Part shown: positions 9,021-16,349 of the stretch, one piece after another
Layout of the letters: the number at the start of each line of letters is the position of its first letter
Position numbering within the stretch: the stretch's first letter is position 1
Source of the DNA: Pseudobutyrivibrio sp. 49
Lineage (GTDB): Bacteria > Bacillota > Clostridia > Lachnospirales > Lachnospiraceae
Assembly: GCF_900100545.1 (NCBI RefSeq)
Contig: NZ_FNDP01000011.1
Span: 1 to 64,000 of the forward strand
Direction of reading: 5' to 3'
Length of the DNA: 64,000 nt
The notes under the pieces: generated by a model
Told to the model about the DNA's origin: nothing
The model's database searches: none
Seen by the model: only the letters and a program-made list of their open reading frames with translations
Position numbers and translations under genes: made by a program

Positions 9021-9193
9021 AGTCAGCAGCACACAGTAGCCCTGAGCTTTCTACCGTACGCAGCAGGTAAACAGCAACTCGCCCTAGGAATGCCCAAAAC
9101 AAGGCACTTAAGACAGTGAAAAAGTTCTCAAAGAGATAATCAATCTGCATTGCAGATTTCAGAAACCCACAACCATTTGGTTGTGGTTTTTTT
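9021..9193 (+). ncRNA. Candidate structured RNA, copy 4 of 4
   Basis: The conserved core starts at 9034. ATGCC and GGCAC pair, the second invariant block is at 9123-9141, and AATCTGC/GCAGATT forms a perfect 7-bp stem. The terminator is CCACAACC (9167-9174) with GGTTGTGG (9179-9186) and seven T. The first stem is weaker here (AGTCAGC before the core), and the second stem pairs poorly. Its own terminator sequence is unrelated to those of copies 1 and 3. Confidence 0.6.
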
Positions 9194-9242
9194 GTTGTCT
9201 AAAATAGTGTAGAATATAAACATGACATATAGATGACATGTT
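9192..9242 (+). promoter_or_regulatory. Promoter and inverted repeat before the WYL regulator
   Basis: TTGTTG (9192-9197), 17-nt spacer, TATAAA (9215-9220). AACATG (9219-9224) and CATGTT (9237-9242) form an inverted repeat over the start region, with a further ACATGT just downstream. This fits autoregulation by the WYL protein encoded at 9276; inference. Confidence 0.5.
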
Positions 9243-9275
9243 TATACATGTAAGATAATCATAGAAGGTGATCAA

Positions 9276-10187
9276 ATGAAGATAGACAGATTGATTGGCA
9301 TACTATCAATTCTTTTGCAAAAAGAGATGGCAACAGCTCCTGAGCTGGCTGAGCATTTTGAGGTATCAAGAAGGACAATAAACAGAGATATTGAGACTCT
9401 TTGTCAGGCAGGAATACCAATCAAAACGACCCAGGGAGTTGGAGGCGGTATAAGCATCATGGATGGCTACAAGATGGATAGGACTCTTTTGACATCCCGT
9501 GACATGCAGATGATCCTGGCGGGACTACGAAGCCTTGATAGTGTTAGTGGAAGCGGATATTATGGGCAGCTTATGGAGAAGCTCCAGGCAGGTTCTTCGG
9601 AGTTTATCAGCGGTAGGGATTCTGTCCTTATCGACCTGTCTTCTTGGTACAAGACATCGCTGGCTCCAAAGATATCTACTATTCAGGATGCGATAGAAAA
9701 CAGGCATCTTTTGACCTTCCACTATTATGCTCAGGCGGGAGAAGGAAAACGAACTATTGAGCCATATTATGTAGTGTTTAAGTGGAGCAGCTGGTATGTC
9801 TATGGATGGTGTCAAAAGCGCAAAGATTATCGTCTATTTAAATTAAACCGCATGGATAAAGTGGTTGAAACGGATAATGGATTTGTCTGCAGAAACGCTC
9901 CATTACCTGATCTGTCTACAGAAAAGATATTTCCTGGTGGAATCAAGGTAAAAGCGCTGTTTTCAAAGGATGTAAAGTGGCGCCTGGTGGAGGAATTCGG
10001 ACCAAACTGTTTTACGGAAACAGAGGATGGTAGACTTATGTTTACTGCGGATTACACGGACTCAGATAATTTGATCACATGGATAATGACCTTTGGAAAT
10101 AAGGCAGAAGTGCTTGAACCGGTAGAAGTCAGGCAGCAGATTTCAAAGATGGTACGGAAAATGACAGCAATTTATAAGGAGGACTAA
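9276..10187 (+). CDS. HTH/WYL-domain transcriptional regulator
   Basis: A 303-residue regulator. Residues 1-60 form a DeoR/HTH_11 winged helix (ATAPELAEHFEVSRRTINRD, with GGGISIMDGYK as the wing). Residues about 140-215 are the WYL ligand-sensing domain (RHLLTFHYY, IEPYYVVFKWSSWYVYGW, DYRLFKLNRM). A WCX-like C-terminus follows. The family usually represses or activates neighbours on binding a small molecule or nucleic acid. The next gene (10192) begins 4 nt after the stop and is a broken GyrI-like gene, its usual genomic partner. Confidence 0.9.
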   Translation: MKIDRLIGILSILLQKEMATAPELAEHFEVSRRTINRDIETLCQAGIPIKTTQGVGGGISIMDGYKMDRTLLTSRDMQMILAGLRSLDSVSGSGYYGQLMEKLQAGSSEFISGRDSVLIDLSSWYKTSLAPKISTIQDAIENRHLLTFHYYAQAGEGKRTIEPYYVVFKWSSWYVYGWCQKRKDYRLFKLNRMDKVVETDNGFVCRNAPLPDLSTEKIFPGGIKVKALFSKDVKWRLVEEFGPNCFTETEDGRLMFTADYTDSDNLITWIMTFGNKAEVLEPVEVRQQISKMVRKMTAIYKED

Positions 10188-10191
10188 AGAC

Positions 10192-10314
10192 ATGGCATTT
10201 GATTACAAGAAGGAGTACAAAGAATTCTACGAGATTTACCTTAGTGATGCAAGGAAAGTGATGCCAGAGAAGCTTAAGACGGTTATAAGACATCCTATTA
10301 GAAAGGAGAGCTGA
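10192..10314 (+). pseudogene. GyrI-like gene with internal deletion
   Basis: A good RBS (AAGGAGGAC) and ATG give a 40-residue ORF. Its first 13 residues (MAFDYKKEYKEFY) match the usual start of GyrI-like small-molecule-binding proteins that follow WYL regulators in Lachnospiraceae. Its last ~27 (EIYLSDARKVMPEKLKTVI) match the usual end of the same proteins. The intervening ~150-170 residues are absent and the frame is kept. I infer an in-frame deletion; the micropeptide may still be translated. The identification is from memory of the family, not a search. Confidence 0.6.
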
Positions 10315-10316
10315 AG

Positions 10317-11091
10317 ATGGAGTATATAAGAGTATCCAAGGATAATCTTGAAGAAGAACACATCTGTTGTGCTATATCAAACAATAAAGATATACAGGTA
10401 TCATCCAAGAAAGCCTGGCTTGCTGACAGATTTGATGAAGGGCTTGTTTTCTTAAAGAGTGTCGAACGCGGAAAATGCTTTATTGAATATATCCCGGCAG
10501 AGTATGCGTGGAATCCGATAAATGCACCGGAATATATGTATATCGATTGTCTGTGGGTTTCTGGTTCCTTAAAGGGACATGGATATTCAAGTGATCTTCT
10601 TAATGAGTGCATAAAGGATAGTAAGGAAAAGGGGAAGAAGGGAATTTGCATATTATCTGCTGCTAAGAAAAAGCCATTCCTTTCTGATCCAAAGTTTCTA
10701 GCATTCAAAGGCTTTCAAGTTTGTGATGAAGCCGACAATGGAATCCAGCTGTGGTATCTGTCCTTTGAAAAAAAGTGTTGAAAGACCATGCTTCAAGGAA
10801 TGTGCAAAGCATCCTCGTATCGATGAAAAAGGATACGTGCTTTATTACACGAATCAGTGCCCATTTAATGCCAAGTATGTGCCTGTTTTGGAAGAGACTG
10901 CAAAGAACAATGGAATACCGTTTAGAGCGATCAGAATAGAGACCAGAGATCAGGCTCAGAATGCTCCAACACCAATTACCACATATGCACTGTTCTGTGA
11001 TGGGGATTATGTAACTAATGAGCAAATGAATGATAAGAAGTTTTTAAAACTGGTCAATGCAAAAGCTAAGAGAAAGCCAGGCGATAGTTGA
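10317..11091 (+). pseudogene. GNAT acetyltransferase with YoaP domain, frameshifted
   Basis: The first frame (10317-10781) holds a GNAT fold (YIDCLWVSGSLKGHGYSSDLL, the acetyl-CoA loop region; CILSAAKKKPFL). The second (to 11091) continues as a YoaP-type C-terminal domain with a thioredoxin-like TNQCPFNAKYVP and TPITTYALF. The frames meet at a run of seven A at about 10769-10775; removing one A joins them. It is therefore either a one-base insertion, a sequencing error, or a site of polymerase slippage. Intact relatives are about 250 residues. It starts 2 nt after the broken GyrI-like ORF. Confidence 0.75.
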
Positions 11092-11166
11092 TCAGAGGAA
11101 GGAGCAGCAAAGTCCAAATCTTAATAGGAATAATCTAAGACCTGAGAGATGAATAACTGATAGTGC

Positions 11167-11316
11167 AATAGGCAGGGGCGTGAAAACGCCCTTGTTTTAT
11201 GCACATAATATTGAACAGGATGGTAGATATAGATATAATTACAAACAGTTGCTACAAAAAAAATTTAAGTATTTCTGAATAGATTAACTTTCAGGATAAT
11301 AAACTAAGACAAATCG
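11167..11316 (+). repeat. 150-bp intergenic repeat, copy B (hairpin plus promoter)
   Basis: Nearly identical to 353-502: same GGGCGT-GAAA-ACGCCC hairpin with TTGTTTT, same promoter, same AT-rich leader. Differences are a few substitutions and a shorter A run. The two copies are direct repeats enclosing about 10.7 kb that includes all four structured elements. Confidence 0.8.
11211..11239 (+). promoter_or_regulatory. Sigma-A-type promoter in repeat copy B
   Basis: TTGAAC (11211-11216), 17-nt spacer, TATAAT (11234-11239). It drives the kinase gene at 11424 through a leader that contains a nested hairpin. Confidence 0.75.
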
Positions 11317-11369
11317 GCAGTTTGTTGAGCTCTTTTGCTAGAGAAGAGCTCGATAACTTCCAGTTTGTC
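11308..11369 (+). repeat. Nested hairpin in the leader of the kinase gene
   Basis: GACAAA (11308-11313) can pair with TTTGTC (11364-11369). Between them GAGCTCTT (11327-11334) pairs with AAGAGCTC (11344-11351). GGGATGAACG follows, like the tails of the hairpins at 1323 and 5599. Confidence 0.45.
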
Positions 11370-11423
11370 GGGATGAACGTTGGAGCATAAAATTGGAATA
11401 TATTCCAGGTTAAGGAGGATAGA

Positions 11424-11921
11424 TTGAAGAAAGTATTAGTTTTAGGCTGCTCCGGCAGCGGGAAAAGTACATTCTCCATAAAACTTCAGAAGAAGACTAA
11501 GCTTCCTTTATATCATCTTGATAATATTTGGTGGAATGCTGACAGGACACATATTTCAAGAGACGAGTTTGATGCGAGTCTTGCTGATGTTGTGAAGCGC
11601 GACACTTGGATTATAGATGGTGATTACAGCAGAACATATGAAAACCGTATTAAAGCTTGCGATACCATCTTTTTCCTGGATTATGGAGAAAAAGTTTGCA
11701 TGGATGGAATTACCGGAAGAGTAGGTCAGGAGCGTCCTGATATGCCATGGGCAGAAAGCGAGCTTGATCCAGAACTTGTAGAACTGGTTCAGAACTACGA
11801 GCATAAGAACAAACCAAAGTTGATGGAACTATTTTCCAGATATCCAGATAAGAATGTAATTACATTTTTTAATAGAGAAGAAGCAGAAAAGTGGATTACA
11901 GAAGGACAACCAGAGGTGTAA
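11424..11921 (+). CDS. P-loop kinase, FlaR/topology-modulation-like
   Basis: A 165-residue P-loop NTPase of the adenylate-kinase-like group often annotated as topology modulation protein FlaR. The Walker A motif is GCSGSGKS (residues 8-15). LYHLDNIWW (about 30-38) and TWIIDGDYSRT (about 62-72) are the family's nucleotide/substrate motifs. Substrate unknown. The start is TTG at 11424, 5 nt after a strong AAGGAGG; no ATG fits. A tiny membrane-protein ORF follows 3 nt after the stop. Confidence 0.8.
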   Translation: MKKVLVLGCSGSGKSTFSIKLQKKTKLPLYHLDNIWWNADRTHISRDEFDASLADVVKRDTWIIDGDYSRTYENRIKACDTIFFLDYGEKVCMDGITGRVGQERPDMPWAESELDPELVELVQNYEHKNKPKLMELFSRYPDKNVITFFNREEAEKWITEGQPEV

Positions 11922-11924
11922 AAA

Positions 11925-12032
11925 GTGATAAATTTAAATTTAGTAAATGTTCTATGGACAGTCGGAAATATTGTACTGTGGATTGGGATAATAATACTGA
12001 TTGTAAATTTCATTAAAAAGTTAAAGCTATAA
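11925..12032 (+). CDS. Small single-span membrane protein (35 aa)
   Basis: A GTG start with GAGG upstream gives 35 residues: an N-terminal polar stretch, one hydrophobic helix (VGNIVLWIGIIILIV) and a basic tail (KKLKL). It begins 3 nt after the kinase stop, so translational coupling is likely. No family recognised. It may be the end of a decayed membrane gene rather than a functional small protein. Confidence 0.4.
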   Translation: MINLNLVNVLWTVGNIVLWIGIIILIVNFIKKLKL

Positions 12033-12081
12033 CCAAGTAGAAATTTATTAATATAGAATTATATAAAAGGGATGAGAGGTT

Positions 12082-12337
12082 ATGATAATAGAACACATAG
12101 CTATGTATGTAAATGACTTAGACGCTGCAAAAGATTTTTTTGTAAAGTATTTAGATGGAAAGCCTAATGATGGATACCACAATTTCTGTAGGAAGCAAGG
12201 AGCGTGTAGATGAACTTACAGGGCGCCTTAAAGCTGATGGTTATGATGTTGTAAGTTGACCAAGAGTAACAGGGGACGGCTATTATGAAAGCTGCATTGT
12301 TGCAATTGAGGGAAATCAGATAGAATTAACGATTTAG
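12082..12337 (+). pseudogene. VOC/glyoxalase-family gene, deleted and interrupted
   Basis: After GAGAGG and ATG the frame reads MIIEHIAMYVNDLDAAKDFF, a typical VOC (glyoxalase/bleomycin-resistance fold) N-terminus, up to NDGYHN. It then shifts. The next frame carries the family's C-terminal half (ISVGSKERVDELTGRLKADG, GDGYYESCIVAIEGN) with a TGA where Gly is expected before PRVTGDGYY. The middle ~45 residues, including metal ligands, are missing. So there is a deletion with frameshift plus a nonsense change: a clear pseudogene. Confidence 0.75.
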
Positions 12338-12351
12338 CAGATTAATTAAAA

Positions 12352-12588
12352 GCCAACATAAGCGCGGTTTTTATTGTTGAAAATACTGTAAGAATCTTTA
12401 CATATTATTTGTTTGGAGTATTTACACTTAATTCATTGAAACAAACAGTAATCCTTATTCCGTTCATGATTATTGGATTGTTTGCTGGAATGGAGAGTTC
12501 AAAAGTCTTGGATGAAAGTGTTGTAAAAAAGATTGTTATAGTTCTTTTGGTAATATCAGGGTTATTTTTAGTTGGAATGAATTTATAG
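12352..12588 (+). pseudogene. TauE/SafE-type transporter, C-terminal fragment
   Basis: An open frame without a start encodes about 78 residues: NISAVFIVENTVRI, then YYLFGVFTLNSLKQ, FMIIGLFAGMESSKVLDESVVKK and a final hydrophobic helix. This is how the last three helices of TSUP (TauE/SafE sulfite-exporter-like) permeases look. The first two thirds of the gene are gone. It directly follows the broken VOC gene. Confidence 0.65.
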
Positions 12589-12720
12589 TGTTAAAAGACA
12601 GCGGCAACGTTAAACTTGCCATGTTTTTTTGTAGAAGTGGCAACTTGACACTATGAAATCTATCTAAAAAAGGTAGTTGTGGCATAACGCATAAACTGTA
12701 TTTAAGAATTATTAGTGTAT

Positions 12721-12757
12721 TACGGTAAAAACTTATAGATAAGCTTGTTTTTCCGTA
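12721..12757. repeat. Hairpin in the 12.6-13.0 kb intergenic region
   Basis: TACGG plus an A-run pairs with a T-run plus CCGTA around a short loop. Related text (CTACGGAAAAAA) recurs near 12882. The region 12589-12995 has no gene that I can see; it holds this hairpin and the one at 12826. Confidence 0.4.
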
Positions 12758-12825
12758 GTGATTTACTAGTATTGCAGGCATCTGGTGTGTATGATTTGAT
12801 ATATGATATTCATTTCATGAAAAGA

Positions 12826-12870
12826 TGTGCATTATAAGACTGAGATAATACACACTATGCGTTTTTTTTG
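12826..12870 (+). terminator. Possible terminator hairpin
   Basis: TGTGCATTAT and ATAATACACA pair over 9 of 10 positions, followed after a short gap by TGCG and eight T. No active gene lies immediately upstream, so it may serve decayed genes or a small RNA. Confidence 0.35.
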
Positions 12871-12995
12871 CAAGGCGTCTACGGAAAAAATGTGGAGAAC
12901 TCATGATATTGCCGTAAACAAGGGTGAATTACCATTGTAAACCTCTAAAATGAATAAAGAACTTGATAGAATCCAAGTTTGTAGGGGACTTTTGT

Positions 12996-13442
12996 ATGAA
13001 TAAAGATATTCCAGAGATGCTTATTCGGGCACAGGAACTCCAAAAGGGCGGAGACTATACTTATTCCCGTAAACTGTATAAAGAATTCTTTGAATGCAAT
13101 GATACGCACCCTCTACGCTTTAAGGCTTTGTTTGAAGTAGCTGATAATTATTATCATGCTAAGGATTATAAATCAGCGATGCATGGGTATGAAGATTTCT
13201 TGGAATATTGCTCAGTTCAAGAGGATGTTACAGAGCAAGAATCGGGATGGATTGATGCATATACTAAGTTGGCTAATAGTCGGTTGGAAATGATTGAGCA
13301 AGCAAAGAACAAAGGAAAATCAGTTATTATAGAATGTTCACCCGAACAATTTGTGACTAGGCATATAGCGATGTCTTTCGGATTTAAATATCAAGGTGAA
13401 CAAGATGAATGCAGCATTTATAAATTGCAGGTTATAAAGTAA
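12996..13442 (+). CDS. Hypothetical TPR-like protein
   Basis: A 148-residue soluble protein. Residues about 5-105 look like two to three tetratricopeptide-type helix pairs (AQELQKGGDYTYSRKLYKEFF, ALFEVADNYYHAKDYKSAM). The C-terminal 35 residues (SPEQFVTRHIAMSFGFKYQ) do not match a family I know. The ATG at 12996 is chosen over a TTG 33 nt upstream because GGGG lies 9 nt before it. It precedes the S41 peptidase gene by 43 nt. Confidence 0.6.
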   Translation: MNKDIPEMLIRAQELQKGGDYTYSRKLYKEFFECNDTHPLRFKALFEVADNYYHAKDYKSAMHGYEDFLEYCSVQEDVTEQESGWIDAYTKLANSRLEMIEQAKNKGKSVIIECSPEQFVTRHIAMSFGFKYQGEQDECSIYKLQVIK

Positions 13443-13485
13443 ATTGGGTATGCAAATTAATTGGAGGGGAAATTGAACATAGTAA

Positions 13486-14718
13486 ATGATGACTAATAAA
13501 GAAATATTTAAAGAAATAGTTGAAATTATGCGAGAAGATTCCGCAACCTGTAAAGATTACGGAACGGGTAATTCTCAGGAATATGAAAGCCAGATATCTG
13601 ATGACATGGATCGAAAGGATTTTTTACATCTGGTACAGGAATATCTGGCTACTTTTGGTGTAGAAGGACATCTTTTATTTACAGATTTCAGTCTTGAAAA
13701 AATTGGTTTTTCAGTGATGAGGCAGGACGATGTACTATACGTGATAAAGGCAAATAAAGATACAGGGCTTGTCTCGGAAGATAAAATAGTTGCAATCGAT
13801 GGTTTTTCAATAAAAGAATTATTTCAAAGAGAAAAAACATTTTTTATGGGGGAAACAGCGGAGCGTGAAGGGAAAATTTGGTCTGCAGTGCTAAAGTTTT
13901 ACAACGTTTTAACTGTTATTCATCCAGATGATTCAAAAGAAGATATTTCTATTATTCATAATACAAAGGGGACAGAGACGGAATGTTATTCTTTTGAAGA
14001 ATATGATGATACGCTTTATCTAAGATTTGCAGATTTTGCTGATTTGGACGCGATAAATCAGTTATTTAGCAAATGTAAGTACCTTCTGGAAAAATGTAAA
14101 AAACTTATTGTGGATGTCCGTGGAAATGGTGGAGGTGCAGATTCTGCATTTGTACCGCTCCTGGAGTATTGTTTTCCAGAAGGAGAATTCGTTACAGATT
14201 ATTATAAGCCAGAATATCCTATTGAAATTAATTATTCTGTTAGAAATTGTAAAGATCGAATCGAGAATCTAAAAAAATATTTGGTTGGGGATATACCAGA
14301 AGAAATGACAGCAATGCTAAATACAATGATTGCCAATAACACTGAAAATATGGGCAAAGGATTTCTTGATGACGATGACGAATTTGCAAGTGGAATTATA
14401 GGGAAAAAAGGTCCTGAAAAGGTATTGATTATTACGGATGAAAGCTGTGGTTCTTCTGGGGATGCATTCGCAGAGGTTATGTCATGTTCTCCTAAAGTGA
14501 CTTTAGTTGGAAGACCTACTATGGGAATTACAGATTTTTCAAATTGTAATGTGGTTTCCTTTGATGATTTTAGATTTGTTTATCCGACGTCTAGAGACAA
14601 AAGAATTGATTATGGCAAAGGGCTTGCGCATAAAGGGGTACCTGTAGATTATTATATCCCATGGTCTCCTGAGCATATAGGTAAGGATGTGGAGTTAGAT
14701 TATTGCTTGAATTATTAA
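13486..14718 (+). CDS. S41-family peptidase
   Basis: A 410-residue protein of the S41 (tail-specific/C-terminal processing) protease group. A PDZ-like segment lies around residues 85-112 (LVSEDKIVAIDGFSIKELF). The conserved strand DVRGNGGG is at 210-217, and ITDESCGSSGDAF (317-328) contains the candidate nucleophile Ser 323/324. No signal peptide is evident, so it may act in the cytoplasm, unlike most S41 exoproteases. Two ATGs occur at 13486 and 13489 after GGAGGGGAAA; spacing is long, so the exact start is uncertain. Confidence 0.8.
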   Translation: MMTNKEIFKEIVEIMREDSATCKDYGTGNSQEYESQISDDMDRKDFLHLVQEYLATFGVEGHLLFTDFSLEKIGFSVMRQDDVLYVIKANKDTGLVSEDKIVAIDGFSIKELFQREKTFFMGETAEREGKIWSAVLKFYNVLTVIHPDDSKEDISIIHNTKGTETECYSFEEYDDTLYLRFADFADLDAINQLFSKCKYLLEKCKKLIVDVRGNGGGADSAFVPLLEYCFPEGEFVTDYYKPEYPIEINYSVRNCKDRIENLKKYLVGDIPEEMTAMLNTMIANNTENMGKGFLDDDDEFASGIIGKKGPEKVLIITDESCGSSGDAFAEVMSCSPKVTLVGRPTMGITDFSNCNVVSFDDFRFVYPTSRDKRIDYGKGLAHKGVPVDYYIPWSPEHIGKDVELDYCLNY

Positions 14719-14749
14719 TAATTTGAAATCAAAGTGCCTGACCACATTC

Positions 14750-14839
14750 AATAATCGGAATCGTGGATATGGAACAGAGGGATTAAAACTTCTATGTGAT
14801 GCTGCCAAAGACAACGGGATATTATATTTCCGTTTATAG
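14750..14839 (+). pseudogene. GNAT acetyltransferase fragment
   Basis: An open frame ending at TAG 14837-14839 encodes NRNRGYGTEGLKLLCDAAKD, the acetyl-CoA-binding R-x-x-G-x-G/A loop and following helix of GNAT acetyltransferases. Nothing else of the gene is left on either side. It overlaps the upstream in-frame extension of the next gene, which is why that gene's start is placed later. Confidence 0.7.
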
Positions 14840-14879
14840 CGTTACACATGGGATGATTAAGATGCAGTTGGGAGATTTA

Positions 14880-15536
14880 ATGAAAAGAATTTTTAAAATT
14901 ATAGGATTTATTATTTGCGGAATTATCTGTGTGGCATTAATTGCATTATTAGTATCTGGTATTAGGACAAAGCTGATTCAGAATGATTATTCATCAGTCT
15001 ATACAAATCCTAAGTACCAGAATCCTGTAAAAATTGAAAACATCGATGTGATTACACAGCATGTGTCGTGTGGCTATGCTGTTATTGAGATGTTCTCTAC
15101 ATGGGATGGAAAAAACATAACAGAAGACAGTCTGTATGATGAATATGGAACCATAGTTACTTCTACAGGAAACAAATTCTGCGAGGAGATGAATAAGCAG
15201 TTCCCTGAATATGACACAGAGATTCATAAGTATCAGAAGAATACTGAGTTCATTGACATTATGTATGATACTCTGTCTTCAGGAAAGCCAGTTCCATTTG
15301 AGTGGGCAGCTTTGTATGGGGACGAGTGGACATTGCACTACTCATTAATCATTGGAGCAGATATTCCAAATGATAAAATTACCGTGGCAAATCCTTACGG
15401 TTACTATGAGGAACTTACATTAGAGGAATTATTGGATAGAACCAGCTTTAAGGCCTATGAGAATATGCCACTTTTCATGAAAATGGGCTTTGCAATTGGC
15501 ATGTTTGAAAAGAATACTCTTTTTTCAATTAAATAA
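14880..15536 (+). CDS. Membrane-anchored C39-like cysteine peptidase
   Basis: A 218-residue protein with an N-terminal membrane segment (residues 5-27) and an extracellular papain-like domain of the peptidase C39-like (C39_2) type. Candidate catalytic residues are Cys64 in HVSCGYAV, His153 in TLHYSLIIG and Asn171 in ANPYG. The start at 14880 (GGGAG 5 nt upstream) is preferred to upstream in-frame codons, which lie in a GNAT remnant. The family includes bacteriocin-leader and wall-associated proteases; the substrate is unknown. Confidence 0.75.
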   Translation: MKRIFKIIGFIICGIICVALIALLVSGIRTKLIQNDYSSVYTNPKYQNPVKIENIDVITQHVSCGYAVIEMFSTWDGKNITEDSLYDEYGTIVTSTGNKFCEEMNKQFPEYDTEIHKYQKNTEFIDIMYDTLSSGKPVPFEWAALYGDEWTLHYSLIIGADIPNDKITVANPYGYYEELTLEELLDRTSFKAYENMPLFMKMGFAIGMFEKNTLFSIK

Positions 15537-15632
15537 CTTCACGATTCATTGAAAGGTACTATATTTTTTCACTCTGCTTGTGATACGGTTAAAGCAGGAC
15601 AAGGATAACCTGATTGTGAAAGGAGTTTTGCC

Positions 15633-16109
15633 ATGAAAAGGAATATTCGATTAGTTCTGTTAGGAGAATTACTATTATTTGTTGCCGTATTTGCACTAAA
15701 TATTATAGGTGGGAACTGGGGCGCCAGTGCCATATTATGGTTTATTGATCTACCATCTTTTCTTCTAATTGCGTTAGTTCTTATACCAGGTCTTTTGATA
15801 ATGGGAGAGTGGAAGAACTTTACAAAGGCTTTTTCTGTGGGATTAAAGCCTTATAGCTTACTAGAATTGAAAAATATTATTGGGGCTGTGGAAGCTGCTC
15901 AGAAATTAACAGTTTTTGCAGCATTGTTTGCTATTATCATATCCGGAGTTTTACTTCTTGGAAAGCTGGATGATTTATCTACCATAGGAGCTAATCTTGC
16001 AATATGTTTTCTGTCGGGGTTGTATGCGGTGATTCTTGAATTTTTCCTTTTGCCACTGAAGCTTAATGCTGAGCACAAGATGAATGAGGAAATGGATTTT
16101 GGAGAATAA
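15633..16109 (+). CDS. MotA/TolQ/ExbB-like membrane protein
   Basis: A 158-residue protein with about four hydrophobic segments. The second half (ELKNIIGAVEAAQKL, then TIGANLAICFLSGLYAVILEFFLLPLK) resembles the last two helices of MotA/TolQ/ExbB proton-channel proteins, including the conserved small-residue face and the ILxxFLxLPLK end. It is shorter than MotA (about 290) and has no MotB/TolR partner next to it. AAAGGAG precedes the ATG. The stop overlaps the next gene by 26 nt. Confidence 0.6.
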   Translation: MKRNIRLVLLGELLLFVAVFALNIIGGNWGASAILWFIDLPSFLLIALVLIPGLLIMGEWKNFTKAFSVGLKPYSLLELKNIIGAVEAAQKLTVFAALFAIIISGVLLLGKLDDLSTIGANLAICFLSGLYAVILEFFLLPLKLNAEHKMNEEMDFGE

Positions 16110-16335
16110 TATCAATATCTCTAAAGAGCAATATCTTGCAGTAGCCCAGAAATTTGGACTAACAAAGCGTGAACTGGAATTGGGCTTTATGAAGGTATCA
16201 GGATTTTCAAATCGTAGAATTGCTTATATGTTAGGTATTTCAGAGCAGACAGTGAAAAATCATTTTACTCATATTTACGAGAAGGCATGGGTTCCAGGTA
16301 GAAAAGAATTTATAGAATTATTTATTCCCAATTAA
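16084..16335 (+). CDS. Small LuxR-type HTH protein
   Basis: An 83-residue protein that is essentially one LuxR/GerE helix-turn-helix: LTKRELELGFMKVSGFSNRRIAYMLGISEQTVKNH (given in part) at residues about 26-60. No receiver or ligand domain is present. It starts inside the preceding membrane-protein gene (26-nt overlap), so the two are translated together. The pair may be a membrane sensor plus DNA-binding unit; inference from order only. Confidence 0.75.
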   Translation: MRKWILENNINISKEQYLAVAQKFGLTKRELELGFMKVSGFSNRRIAYMLGISEQTVKNHFTHIYEKAWVPGRKEFIELFIPN

Positions 16336-16349
16336 CAAAGGAGATTATA

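Noticed and set aside
1444-9193. Integron attC array
   Set aside because: The repeats lack the paired GTTRRRY/RYYYAAC core sites, three end in intrinsic terminators, and there is no integrase in the window. They fit structured RNA better.
1444-9193. CRISPR array
   Set aside because: Spacing is 1-3 kb with whole genes between copies, copies are over 150 nt long, and no cas gene is present.
14796-14879. Upstream N-terminal extension of the C39-like peptidase
   Set aside because: The extension overlaps a GNAT remnant, has no RBS, and would place 28 polar residues before the signal anchor; the ATG at 14880 has GGGAG at proper distance.
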